From contig CAIKSH010000104.1 in NCBI GenBank assembly GCA_903830015.1, forward strand, positions 1 to 6,051: a DNA stretch of 6,051 bases. Direction: 5' to 3'. Origin of the DNA: an uncultured Solirubrobacterales bacterium. Lineage in GTDB: Bacteria; Actinomycetota; Thermoleophilia; Solirubrobacterales; Solirubrobacteraceae. Positions 1 through 5,508 of this stretch are shown one piece after another. Positions within the stretch are counted from its first letter, which is position 1. Each line of letters opens with the position of its first letter. The translations under genes were made by a program, and so were the position numbers. Under the pieces are notes generated by a model. That model was given only the letters and a program-made list of their open reading frames with translations. It ran no database searches and was not told the DNA's origin.

Positions 1-563
1 CCGCCATCGTGGCCCGGATGCACCTCGAGACCCCGCGAGAGGGGCGCCTCCGGCGGCTGGTAGTGCGGGCTGGCGAGGATCCGTCGCCAGCCGAGGTCGT
101 CGACGACGAGCGGTGCCCTGAGCGTCCCCCGGTCGGTAAGGACCGGGATCGAGCCGTCGGGCTCGCGCGGACCGCGGCCGTCGACCTTCGCGGTCTGGAA
201 CTCCGCCTCCCCGCAGGCCTCCCAGAGGATCGAGCAGAGCTCCCGGTAGTCGAAGGAGGACCAGCTCCAGGGCAGCCGGTAGCGCACGCTCCCTAAGGGC
301 GTGGTGAACGTCATACAGGGGAGCTCCTGGCGAACCGCGCCCTCCAGCCCCATCGCCTCCATCCACGGGGTCGGGCAGGCGCAGGCGGAGGTCTGGCGTT
401 CGCCGATCTCGTAGCGGTCGACGACCAGGACGTCGGCGCCGCTCCCGGCCAGCTCCCGGGCCACGGCGAGGCCGGCGAAGCTGGCACCGCAGACGATCAC
501 GTCGGCACGACGCCCGTCGAGCGAGGTTCTCTGCGCTCCCCGGCTGGTGGCGCGGCGCGTCAC
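1..563 (-). CDS. FAD-dependent oxidoreductase, geranylgeranyl-reductase-like (partial, C-terminus off the left edge)
   Basis: N-terminal 187 codons of a flavoprotein. Near the start is a dinucleotide-binding fold, VIVCGASFAGLAVA (about residues 22-35), a GxSxxG variant of GxGxxG. It is followed by the second-strand motif ADVLVVDR, whose acidic end would bind the FAD ribose, and a cysteine-bearing stretch TSACACPTP. The order resembles the geranylgeranyl reductase / FAD monooxygenase superfamily, whose members reduce isoprenoid double bonds or hydroxylate substrates; the exact substrate cannot be read. I chose GTG at 563 because it overlaps the stop of the upstream synthase gene as GTGA, implying translational coupling. 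GTG at 500, directly before IVCGAS, is the alternative and would remove a 21-residue Arg-rich leader. Codon 90 is TTA, rare in so GC-rich a genome. The pairing with a prenyl synthase suggests work on the same lipid; that is inference. Confidence 0.85.
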   Translation of the reverse strand, partial: MTRRATSRGAQRTSLDGRRADVIVCGASFAGLAVARELAGSGADVLVVDRYEIGERQTSACACPTPWMEAMGLEGAVRQELPCMTFTTPLGSVRYRLPWSWSSFDYRELCSILWEACGEAEFQTAKVDGRGPREPDGSIPVLTDRGTLRAPLVVDDLGWRRILASPHYQPPEAPLSRGLEVHPGHDG

Positions 564-1396
564 GAGGCGCGGGAGCGGGCCATGGCCCTCACCGCATCCC
601 ACGGGCGCGCCTTCATGCTCGCGCCCAGCACGTCGTAGGTGTTGCGCTCCACCCGGTCAAGCACGCCGGAGTACACCGCCCGGGCGACCTTCACCCCGGG
701 GCGCATCGAGGCCGGCAGCGAGTCCCCAAGGCTCTCGGACTCCGAGAACAGGGCCCGGGCCCGGGCGACCTGCTGGGCGACGTGCTCGCGGAGCCGGTGG
801 GTGGCGGCCGAACGATCGAGGTCCTCCTCGACCAGGCCGGGAAGGTAGATCCGCCCCATCTCCCAGTCGACACGCACGTCGCGGATGAAGTTGGTGAGCT
901 GGAGCGCCACGCCGAGGCGGGCCAGGCCGTCGACGGCATCGCCGGAGGCGTTGAGGAGCGGTGCGGCCACCGGGCCAACGGTCGCCGTCCCTTCCATGTA
1001 GTGGTCGAGCTCGTCCTGGCTGGCCATCCTTACCGGCTCGTCGCAGTCGGAGCGCATCGAGTCCATGTAGCGCGGCAGGAGCTCGATCTTCAGCCCGAAG
1101 CGGGGGCCGGCATCAACCAGGGCCCCGACCACCGGGTGGTCGGAGCGGCCGCGCTCCAGCCCTTCCTCGAGCTCGGCCTGCCAGCGGTCAAGCGCCGTGC
1201 GCCGCTCGCCGTTGAGCGTCGTGTCGTCGGCGATGTCGTCGGCCCCTCGCACGTAGCCGTAGAGCGCATAGAGGGCAGGCCGGCGGTCGGCCGGCAGGCA
1301 GCGGGTGGCGGCGAAGAAGGTCGGGTCGTGGCGCAGCTGCATGCGCCGGCAGGCACGGTAGGCATCCCGGACCTTCGGATCTGCGGTGGAGACCAC
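560..1396 (-). CDS. Squalene/phytoene synthase family protein (CrtB-like)
   Basis: A 278-residue trans-isoprenyl diphosphate head-to-head synthase, close to the usual 280-310. Family members join two C15 or C20 prenyl diphosphates to give squalene or phytoene, in the cytoplasm or at the membrane. Both Mg-diphosphate aspartate motifs are intact: DDIADD at residues 53-58, and RDVRVDW at 172-178 within QLTNFIRDV...GRIYLPG. The conserved start AYRACRR...FFAATRCLPADRRPALYALY is also present. GTG at 1396 is chosen because it includes the AYRACRR helix and stands six bases after a -10-like TACGGT; the ATG at codon 19 (1342) would cut this helix. The open frame runs on upstream, but that part is antisense to the ATPase gene. 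The stop overlaps the GTG of the flavoprotein. Squalene versus phytoene as product cannot be decided from motifs, so no symbol is given. Confidence 0.93.
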   Translation of the reverse strand: MVSTADPKVRDAYRACRRMQLRHDPTFFAATRCLPADRRPALYALYGYVRGADDIADDTTLNGERRTALDRWQAELEEGLERGRSDHPVVGALVDAGPRFGLKIELLPRYMDSMRSDCDEPVRMASQDELDHYMEGTATVGPVAAPLLNASGDAVDGLARLGVALQLTNFIRDVRVDWEMGRIYLPGLVEEDLDRSAATHRLREHVAQQVARARALFSESESLGDSLPASMRPGVKVARAVYSGVLDRVERNTYDVLGASMKARPWDAVRAMARSRAS

Positions 1397-1401
1397 CCCC
1401 G

Positions 1402-1407
1402 TACCGT
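1402..1407 (+). promoter_or_regulatory. Candidate -10 box for the ArsA-like gene, overlapping the opposite-strand -10
   Basis: TACCGT fits the actinobacterial TAnnnT -10 pattern and overlaps the minus-strand TACGGT by five bases. The predicted start point near 1414 would leave a leader of only about four bases before GTG 1418. No good -35 is visible upstream at 16-18 bases, so this call is weak on its own. Confidence 0.3.
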
Positions 1408-1432
1408 AAAGGGCAACGTGGTCCCGGGACAA
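1403..1432 (-). promoter_or_regulatory. Candidate promoter of the synthase/flavoprotein unit, apparently leaderless
   Basis: On the minus strand a -35-like TTGTCC (1432-1427) is followed by an 18-base spacer and a -10-like TACGGT (1408-1403). Six bases later comes the GTG at 1396. A transcript starting about seven bases after the -10 box would begin on the start codon itself. The -35 box lies inside the coding region of the divergent ATPase gene. Boxes are seen directly; activity is inferred. Confidence 0.45.
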
Positions 1433-2359
1433 CTGCGAACCGATGAGTGCAGGCTGGTCGTCGTAACCGGCAAGGGCGGCGTGGGCAAGTCGACGGTCTC
1501 CGCGGCCCTGGCGCTGGCCTTCGCCGGGGCCGGGCGGGACACCGTAGCCGCCGAGCTCTCCGGCCAGGCCCGGATCCCGGCCCTGCTCGGCTCGGCCGCC
1601 TCCGGGGCGGCCGGCCGGGAGGCCGAGGTCGCTCCCGGAACCTGGGTAACCACGATCGACCCGGAGGCGGCACTGGTCGAGTGGGCCGGCCAGATCGTGA
1701 GACCCCGGGCCCTGCTCGAGGTGGCCGTGCGCTCCCGTGCCTTCTCGGGTTTCGTCTCGGCCGCACCCGGGGCCAGCGAGCTGATTTCGATCACCAAGGC
1801 GTGGGAGCTCTCCGCGCCCGAGCGGTGGGTCTCCGGCTCGGCGCGCCACGAGGTGACCGTCCTCGACGCCCCGGCGTCCGGGCATGGCGTCGGGCTGCTG
1901 GCCAGCCCGACCACATACGCCGAGATCGCCCGGGTGGGCCCGATCGCCACGCAGGCCCGCGAGGTCGCGCAGCTCCTGCGCGATCCGCGCCGGTGCCTGA
2001 TCGTCACCGTGGCCATACCCGAAGAGACGCCGGTCAACGAGGCGGTGGAGCTCGCCGACCGGCTCGAAGAGAAGCTCGGGCGTGGCCCTTCCCTGGTGGT
2101 CATGAATGGCCTGCTCGGCGAGGAGCTGAGCGACGAAGAGGCCCGCACCGCCCACGATTCGGTCCCGGGCTCGCCGGCACTGGCCGCCGCTGACCGGCGC
2201 CGGGGCCTGGCCCGCCGGCAGACCCGACAGCTCGAGCGGCTTCGGGAGCTGTCGGCCGCCCCCGTGGTGGAGCTTCCCGACCTCGGAGCCGCCGGCGCCA
2301 CGCCCGACGGGGTCGAAGAGCTCTCGGCGCTCCTGGCGCCGGCGCTCGGCCTCTCCTGA
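1418..2359 (+). CDS. ArsA/Get3-like anion-transporter-family ATPase (actinobacterial Rv3679 type)
   Basis: 313 residues with the deviant Walker A motif GKGGVGKST (residues 18-26) of the SIMIBI ATPases ArsA, Get3 and MinD. DAPASGHG (150-157) lies in the place of the switch II motif that in Get3/ArsA reads DxAPTGH. The switch I DPAHS motif of true ArsA is not seen; instead there is VAAELSGQARIPALLG and later TIDPEAALVEW. As I recall, the mycobacterial Rv3679 protein shares this pattern, together with TTYAEIARVGPIA and the proline-containing PEETPVNEAVELADRL. No arsenite-binding Cys pair is apparent, so arsenic efflux is unlikely; mycobacterial relatives have been linked to stress tolerance. They usually come as two adjacent genes, but here only one is present. 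The only in-frame start near the P-loop is GTG 1418, with AAAGGG four bases before it. The gene faces the synthase gene across 21 bp and ends 2 bp from the end of era. Confidence 0.9.
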   Translation: MVPGQLRTDECRLVVVTGKGGVGKSTVSAALALAFAGAGRDTVAAELSGQARIPALLGSAASGAAGREAEVAPGTWVTTIDPEAALVEWAGQIVRPRALLEVAVRSRAFSGFVSAAPGASELISITKAWELSAPERWVSGSARHEVTVLDAPASGHGVGLLASPTTYAEIARVGPIATQAREVAQLLRDPRRCLIVTVAIPEETPVNEAVELADRLEEKLGRGPSLVVMNGLLGEELSDEEARTAHDSVPGSPALAAADRRRGLARRQTRQLERLRELSAAPVVELPDLGAAGATPDGVEELSALLAPALGLS

Positions 2360-2361
2360 CC

Positions 2362-3240
2362 TCAGTCGATCCCGAGGCGGTCGAGGAGGCCCTCGTCGCT
2401 GCGCCAGCCACGGCGAACCTTCACGGAGAGGTCGAGGTGAACGCGCTCGCCGAGCAGCTCCTCGATCTCGGCGCGCGCGGCGGTACCGATCGCCTTGACC
2501 ATGCGCCCGCCCTTGCCGACCAGGATCCCCTTCTGCGATTCGCTCTCGACCCAGATCACGGCACGCACCCGGGGCGGCTCCTCGCCGCGGTCGATCTCCT
2601 CGATCACCGCCTCCACCGCGTGCGGAACCTCCTCGAAGGTCCGCCGGATCGCCTGCTCGCGAACGAGCTCGGCCAGGGCGGTCAGCTCCGGCTGGTCGGA
2701 GACCGCGTCGGGCGGGAAGAGAAACGGCCCCTCGGGCATCAGGGAACCCAGGCAGGCGGCGAGCTCGGGCACCCCCTCGCCGGTCCGAGCGGAGACCGGG
2801 AAGATCTCGTCAACATCGCCCAGGCCCGCCGCCGCAGCCAGCGCCTCGACGGTCCGGGGCCGGTCGAGGCGGTCGCACTTGTTGACCGCGACCACGAACG
2901 GAAGGGCCGAGGCGTCGACCATCGAAGCGATGTAGCGGTCGCCGGGGCCGACCCCCTCCTCCCCGTTGACCACGACCAGGGCGGCGTCGCTCTCGGCGAG
3001 CTCCCGCTCCACCCGGGCCTGCATGCGCTCGGTCAGCAGGTCGCGCGGCCTCTGGAAGCCCGGGAGGTCGACGAGCACGACCTGGGAGTCGCCCTCGGTC
3101 AGGACGCCGCGGATCGCCCGCCGGGTCGTCTGGGCCCGGTCGGAGGTGATTGCCACCTTCTCCCCGACCATGGCGTTGACCAGCGTCGACTTGCCAACGT
3201 TCGGGCGCCCGGCAAGCGCCACGAAACCCGAACGGCTCAC
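2362..3240 (-). CDS. era: GTPase Era, 16S rRNA/30S assembly factor
   Basis: 292 residues, a normal Era length. The G domain has G1 GRPNVGKST (residues 11-19), the G2 region QTTRRAIRG (37-45), G3 DLPG (58-61), G4 NKCD (120-123) and G5 SAR (150-152). The C-terminal KH RNA-binding domain carries GKGG at 242-245. Era binds the 3' end of 16S rRNA and acts in late 30S assembly at the cytoplasmic ribosome. G3 is DLPG rather than the usual DTPG, a mild deviation next to otherwise intact motifs. The GTG start at 3240 overlaps the ybeY stop as GTGA, so translation is probably coupled. It is the last gene of the minus-strand cluster; its stop lies 2 bp from that of the convergent ATPase gene and I see no hairpin plus T-run there. 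Confidence 0.97.
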   Translation of the reverse strand: MSRSGFVALAGRPNVGKSTLVNAMVGEKVAITSDRAQTTRRAIRGVLTEGDSQVVLVDLPGFQRPRDLLTERMQARVERELAESDAALVVVNGEEGVGPGDRYIASMVDASALPFVVAVNKCDRLDRPRTVEALAAAAGLGDVDEIFPVSARTGEGVPELAACLGSLMPEGPFLFPPDAVSDQPELTALAELVREQAIRRTFEEVPHAVEAVIEEIDRGEEPPRVRAVIWVESESQKGILVGKGGRMVKAIGTAARAEIEELLGERVHLDLSVKVRRGWRSDEGLLDRLGID

Positions 3241-3623
3241 CAGGAACAGATCTCGGACTGCAGGGCGAGCATCTCGCCGTTGTCGGTCTCGTGGTCCATC
3301 CCGACCAGGTGCAGGGCCCCGTGGACGATCGCCTCTCGCAGGTCCTCGGTCTGGCCCGGGCAGATCACGATGTCCCCGAGCTCACGGGGAACCGCCGCGT
3401 CTTCGTCTCCGTCGACCGGGAAGGAGATCACGTCGGTCGGCCCGTCAACACCGAGGAACTCGCTGTTGAGCTCGGTGATCCTCGCCTCGTCGACGTACTG
3501 AACGGCGACGTGGCCCTCGTCGATACCGGCCGAGGCAAAGCAGAGGGCCAGCAGCCTCTCGACCTCCGGCGGCGGCGGGGCCCCGGCGACCGGGGAGCCG
3601 CCGATCAGGTCAACCTCGATCAC
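3237..3623 (-). CDS. ybeY: Endoribonuclease YbeY, rRNA maturation factor
   Basis: A 128-residue metalloprotein of the UPF0054 family. The zinc site HGALHLVGMDH supplies His101, His105 and His111. The other family signatures are PTDVISFP (62-69) and LGDIVIC (82-88). YbeY takes part in 16S rRNA 3'-end processing and 70S ribosome quality control, often with Era, which follows here. It is shorter than the roughly 150 residues of E. coli, mainly through a short C-terminus ending in SEICSW soon after the zinc motif. The GTG start at 3623 lies inside the end of phoH, a 14-base overlap in another frame, with AGAGG just before it. No other in-frame start gives the conserved N-terminus. Confidence 0.96.
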   Translation of the reverse strand: MIEVDLIGGSPVAGAPPPPEVERLLALCFASAGIDEGHVAVQYVDEARITELNSEFLGVDGPTDVISFPVDGDEDAAVPRELGDIVICPGQTEDLREAIVHGALHLVGMDHETDNGEMLALQSEICSW

Positions 3624-4608
3624 GCCTCTGCCGCCGCGGGGCGCCGCCGGCGGCGCGCAGGGTCGAGGTCGATTTCTCGTTCCAGCTCCCGTAGGCCTCG
3701 ACGATCCGCTGGACGAGCCGGTGGCGGATTACGTCGTCTCCTCCGAAGCGGACGAAGTCAACCTCTTCGACTCCCTCGAGGATCTCGCCAACCACGACGA
3801 GCCCGGAACGCTGGTCGCGGGGCAGGTCGATCTGGGTGATGTCGCCGGTGACCACCATCTTCGAGCCGTAACCGAGGCGCGTGAGGAACATCTTCATCTG
3901 TTCGGGGCTCGTGTTCTGGGCCTCGTCGAGAATCACGAACGAGTCGTTAAGCGTCCGGCCGCGCATGAAGGCCAGGGGCGCCACTTCGATCACCCCGCGC
4001 TCAAGGTAGTCGGCGACCTTCGCCGGGTCGAGCATGTCGTTGAGGGCATCGAAGAGGGGCCGCAGGTAGGGGTCGATCTTGGCCATCAGGTCGCCCGGCA
4101 GGAAGCCGAGCCGCTCGCCCGCCTCGACCGCGGGCCGGGTCAGGATGATCCGGTTGACCTCACCCCGCGAGAGGGCGGCCGCAGCCATGGCCACCGCGAG
4201 GAAGGTCTTGCCGGTCCCCGCCGGACCGATCCCGAAGGTGACCGTGTTGCGGCGGATCGAGTCGACGTAGCGCTTTTGGTTCGGCGATTTCGGGGCGACG
4301 CTCCGGCCACGGTTGCTCCAGAGGACGTCATCGAGTACCTCCGACGGAGCCATCTCCTCGTCGAGCGCCCCGCGGACCGAGGTCACCGTCGAAGGGGCGA
4401 TCTCGTGTCCGCTCTCGGCAAGGCCGGCCATCTCCCGAACGAGCACCGCGGCATCACTGACCGCCTCCGGGCTGCCGTCGAGCGTGACGACGTTCCCCCG
4501 CAGGAAGACGCTGCAGTCGACCTGGCTCTCCAGCCCCCGCAGGACGGCATCGGCCGAGCCGCTGAGCGCGCTGGCCGCCTCGTTGGAGAGCTCAATCTGC
4601 TCGCGCAT
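3610..4608 (-). CDS. PhoH family ATPase (PhoH/YbeZ type)
   Basis: 332 residues. The N-terminal about 100 residues hold a KH-like segment ([13 protein letters not shown]). The ATPase domain follows: Walker A GPAGTGKT (128-135), TRPAVEAGE (157-165), Walker [10 protein letters not shown] (224-232) and [10 protein letters not shown] (254-263). This is the YbeZ/PhoH-like NTPase layout, thought to act in RNA metabolism with YbeY, whose gene is directly downstream. The C-terminal tail is basic (RRQRRDRG) and its codons double as the start of ybeY. The ATG at 4608 shares its first base with the last base of the yqeY stop (TGATG), so ribosomes probably reinitiate there. The cluster context makes a role in ribosome maturation more likely than a phosphate-starvation role. 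Confidence 0.97.
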   Translation of the reverse strand: MREQIELSNEAASALSGSADAVLRGLESQVDCSVFLRGNVVTLDGSPEAVSDAAVLVREMAGLAESGHEIAPSTVTSVRGALDEEMAPSEVLDDVLWSNRGRSVAPKSPNQKRYVDSIRRNTVTFGIGPAGTGKTFLAVAMAAAALSRGEVNRIILTRPAVEAGERLGFLPGDLMAKIDPYLRPLFDALNDMLDPAKVADYLERGVIEVAPLAFMRGRTLNDSFVILDEAQNTSPEQMKMFLTRLGYGSKMVVTGDITQIDLPRDQRSGLVVVGEILEGVEEVDFVRFGGDDVIRHRLVQRIVEAYGSWNEKSTSTLRAAGGAPRRQRRDRG

Positions 4609-5039
4609 CAGCCGGCCAGGCGCTCCTTCACCATGCCGGAGACCGTGCCTCCGTCGGCGCGGCCGTCGACCCTGGCCATGGCGGCCTTCATCACCTGGCC
4701 CATGTCGGCCGGGCTCTCGGCGCCGGTCTCGGCGATGGCGCCGTCGACGATGGCCGCCAGCTCTTCGTCGGAGAGCTCGGCCGGGAGGTACTCCTCGATT
4801 ACCGCCGCCTCGGACTCCTCCGCCTCGGCGAGCTCGGCCCGGCCGGCCTCGCGGTAGGCGGTCGCCGCCTCGTGCCGGCGCTTACGCTCGCGCCGCAGGA
4901 CGGCCAGCTCGTCGTCATCGCCTTCCTTCTCGGCCTTCTGGAGCTCGGAGAGGATGAGCCGCAGCGCCGCCACGCGCTCGCGGTCGCCGGCCTTCATGGC
5001 CGCCTTTACGTCGTCCTGAACCTGCTCGATTACCGCCAC
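4608..5039 (-). CDS. GatB/YqeY domain-containing protein
   Basis: 143 residues, the usual size of stand-alone YqeY proteins. Conserved features are the charged N-terminal helix MKAGDRERVAALRLILSEL (15-33), the hinge IEEYLPAELSDEEL (81-94), DMGQVMKAAM (112-121) and the C-terminal GRADGGTVSGMVKERL (126-141). The domain is related to the tRNA-binding tail of the amidotransferase subunit GatB. Free-standing YqeY has no well-settled reaction, but a tRNA-related role is often proposed. The middle is rich in Glu, Arg and Lys and probably a long helix. GTG at 5039 is chosen because it fits the family start and lies six bases after TATGAT. It has no obvious ribosome binding site. It heads the overlapped series into phoH, ybeY and era, and starts 24 bp after the cytochrome gene. 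Confidence 0.95.
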   Translation of the reverse strand: MAVIEQVQDDVKAAMKAGDRERVAALRLILSELQKAEKEGDDDELAVLRRERKRRHEAATAYREAGRAELAEAEESEAAVIEEYLPAELSDEELAAIVDGAIAETGAESPADMGQVMKAAMARVDGRADGGTVSGMVKERLAG

Positions 5040-5045
5040 GGAGCC

Positions 5046-5051
5046 ATCATA
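5046..5051 (-). promoter_or_regulatory. Candidate -10 box (TATGAT) for yqeY-phoH-ybeY-era
   Basis: TATGAT matches five of six bases of the general TATAAT consensus and is followed by six bases and then GTG 5039. This is the same geometry as at the synthase and cytochrome genes and suggests leaderless initiation. The -35 is poor: TTGCCG (5077-5072) needs a 20-base spacer. It would be an internal promoter if the cytochrome gene also reads through. Confidence 0.42.
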
Positions 5052-5063
5052 GGCCGGGCGGCT

Positions 5064-5432
5064 CTACTTCCCGGCAACCGAGGCGACGTAGGCCGAGACG
5101 GCATCGATCTGGGCCGGATCGAGTGTCCCGGAGAAAGCGGGCATCCCTCCGCCCCCATTGGTGACCTGCGCCTTGACCGTCGCCTCGTCGAGCGCCAGCT
5201 GGTCGAGGTTGGGACCGGCCATGCCGTTGGCGCCGGCGGCAGAGAGGGTGTGGCAGGTGGAGCAGTTGGCCACGAAGAGCTGCTTGCCCTCCGCGGAGCC
5301 CTTTGACGCACTCTCGCCCGACGCGGTCGGCGCGGGAGTGCTGGGCACCGAGGCGGTGTCCGAGCCCGAGCCGCCGCAGGCCGCGATGGTCAGGGCGGCG
5401 CCGACGAGCAGAGATGCGGCAAGCAGGCGCAT
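5064..5432 (-). CDS. Lipoprotein cytochrome c, single heme
   Basis: 122 residues. The N-terminus is a lipoprotein signal peptide: MRLL, a hydrophobic segment to about residue 17 and the lipobox IAAC with Cys19 as the lipidated residue. A Ser/Thr/Ala/Pro-rich linker (about 20-48) would hold the heme domain away from the membrane. The domain has the heme-binding CSTCH (57-61), GPNLDQL (73-79) and GGGGMPAF with Met97 as the likely second axial ligand. The last helix is AQIDAVSAYVASV. It fits class I small cytochromes c (c551/c553/c6-like), which carry electrons outside the membrane to or from an oxidase or quinol-oxidising complex; the partner is not in the window. ATG 5432 is the only start giving a proper signal peptide. 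It lacks a ribosome binding site but follows TACACT by six bases. It lies in the same direction and 24 bp upstream of yqeY. Confidence 0.94.
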   Translation of the reverse strand: MRLLAASLLVGAALTIAACGGSGSDTASVPSTPAPTASGESASKGSAEGKQLFVANCSTCHTLSAAGANGMAGPNLDQLALDEATVKAQVTNGGGGMPAFSGTLDPAQIDAVSAYVASVAGK

Positions 5433-5438
5433 GGGCGC

Positions 5439-5444
5439 AGTGTA
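5439..5444 (-). promoter_or_regulatory. Candidate -10 box (TACACT) for the cytochrome c gene
   Basis: TACACT fits TAnnnT, followed by six bases and the ATG at 5432, so the predicted transcript starts at the start codon. No -35 consensus is seen. The -35 position (about 5462-5467) is instead occupied by an 8-bp palindrome, which would suit an activator-dependent promoter. Confidence 0.42.
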
Positions 5445-5460
5445 AGCGACGAGGCCGCAT

Positions 5461-5491
5461 GGCGGCGCCGGTGATGGTCGCGGCGGCGCCG
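5461..5491. repeat. Paired 10-bp direct repeat with palindromic core in the divergent cytochrome/SDR gap
   Basis: GGCGGCGCCG occurs at 5461-5470 and again at 5482-5491. Each copy contains the perfect palindrome CGGCGCCG (5463-5470 and 5484-5491). The centres are 21 bp apart, two turns of B-DNA, which puts both sites on the same helix face. It could be an operator for a dimeric regulator serving one or both genes. In DNA this GC-rich such words arise easily by chance, so the call is tentative. Confidence 0.28.
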
Positions 5492-5508
5492 TTGCCCGTA
5501 ACCGGAGC

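Noticed and set aside
294..296. TTA codon in the flavoprotein as a bldA-like control point
   Set aside because: Single rare codon; TTA-based control is established for Streptomyces, and this genome is probably not one.
782..1417. Plus-strand extension of the ATPase frame upstream of GTG 1418
   Set aside because: It lies antisense to the synthase, whose aspartate motifs fix the coding strand; the P-loop needs only about 17 residues before it.
1397..2155. Upstream extension of the synthase reading frame on the minus strand to about 531 residues
   Set aside because: The extra residues are antisense to the well-supported ArsA-like ATPase, are low-complexity Gly/Arg/Pro-rich and match no family; synthase homology begins near 1370.
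2325..2345. GGCGC/GCGCC short stem near the end of the ATPase gene as a terminator
   Set aside because: Only a 5-bp stem, inside the coding region, without a following T-run.
2437..3501. Long open frame on the plus strand across era and ybeY
   Set aside because: Era G motifs, the KH domain and the YbeY zinc site are on the minus strand; the plus frame is a GC-driven shadow.
3721..4857. Long open frame on the plus strand across phoH and yqeY
   Set aside because: The PhoH Walker motifs are on the minus strand; the plus translation has no recognisable domain.
5047..5052. ATGATG upstream of yqeY as its start codon
   Set aside because: Neither ATG is in frame with the YqeY protein; the bases fit better as the TATGAT -10 box.
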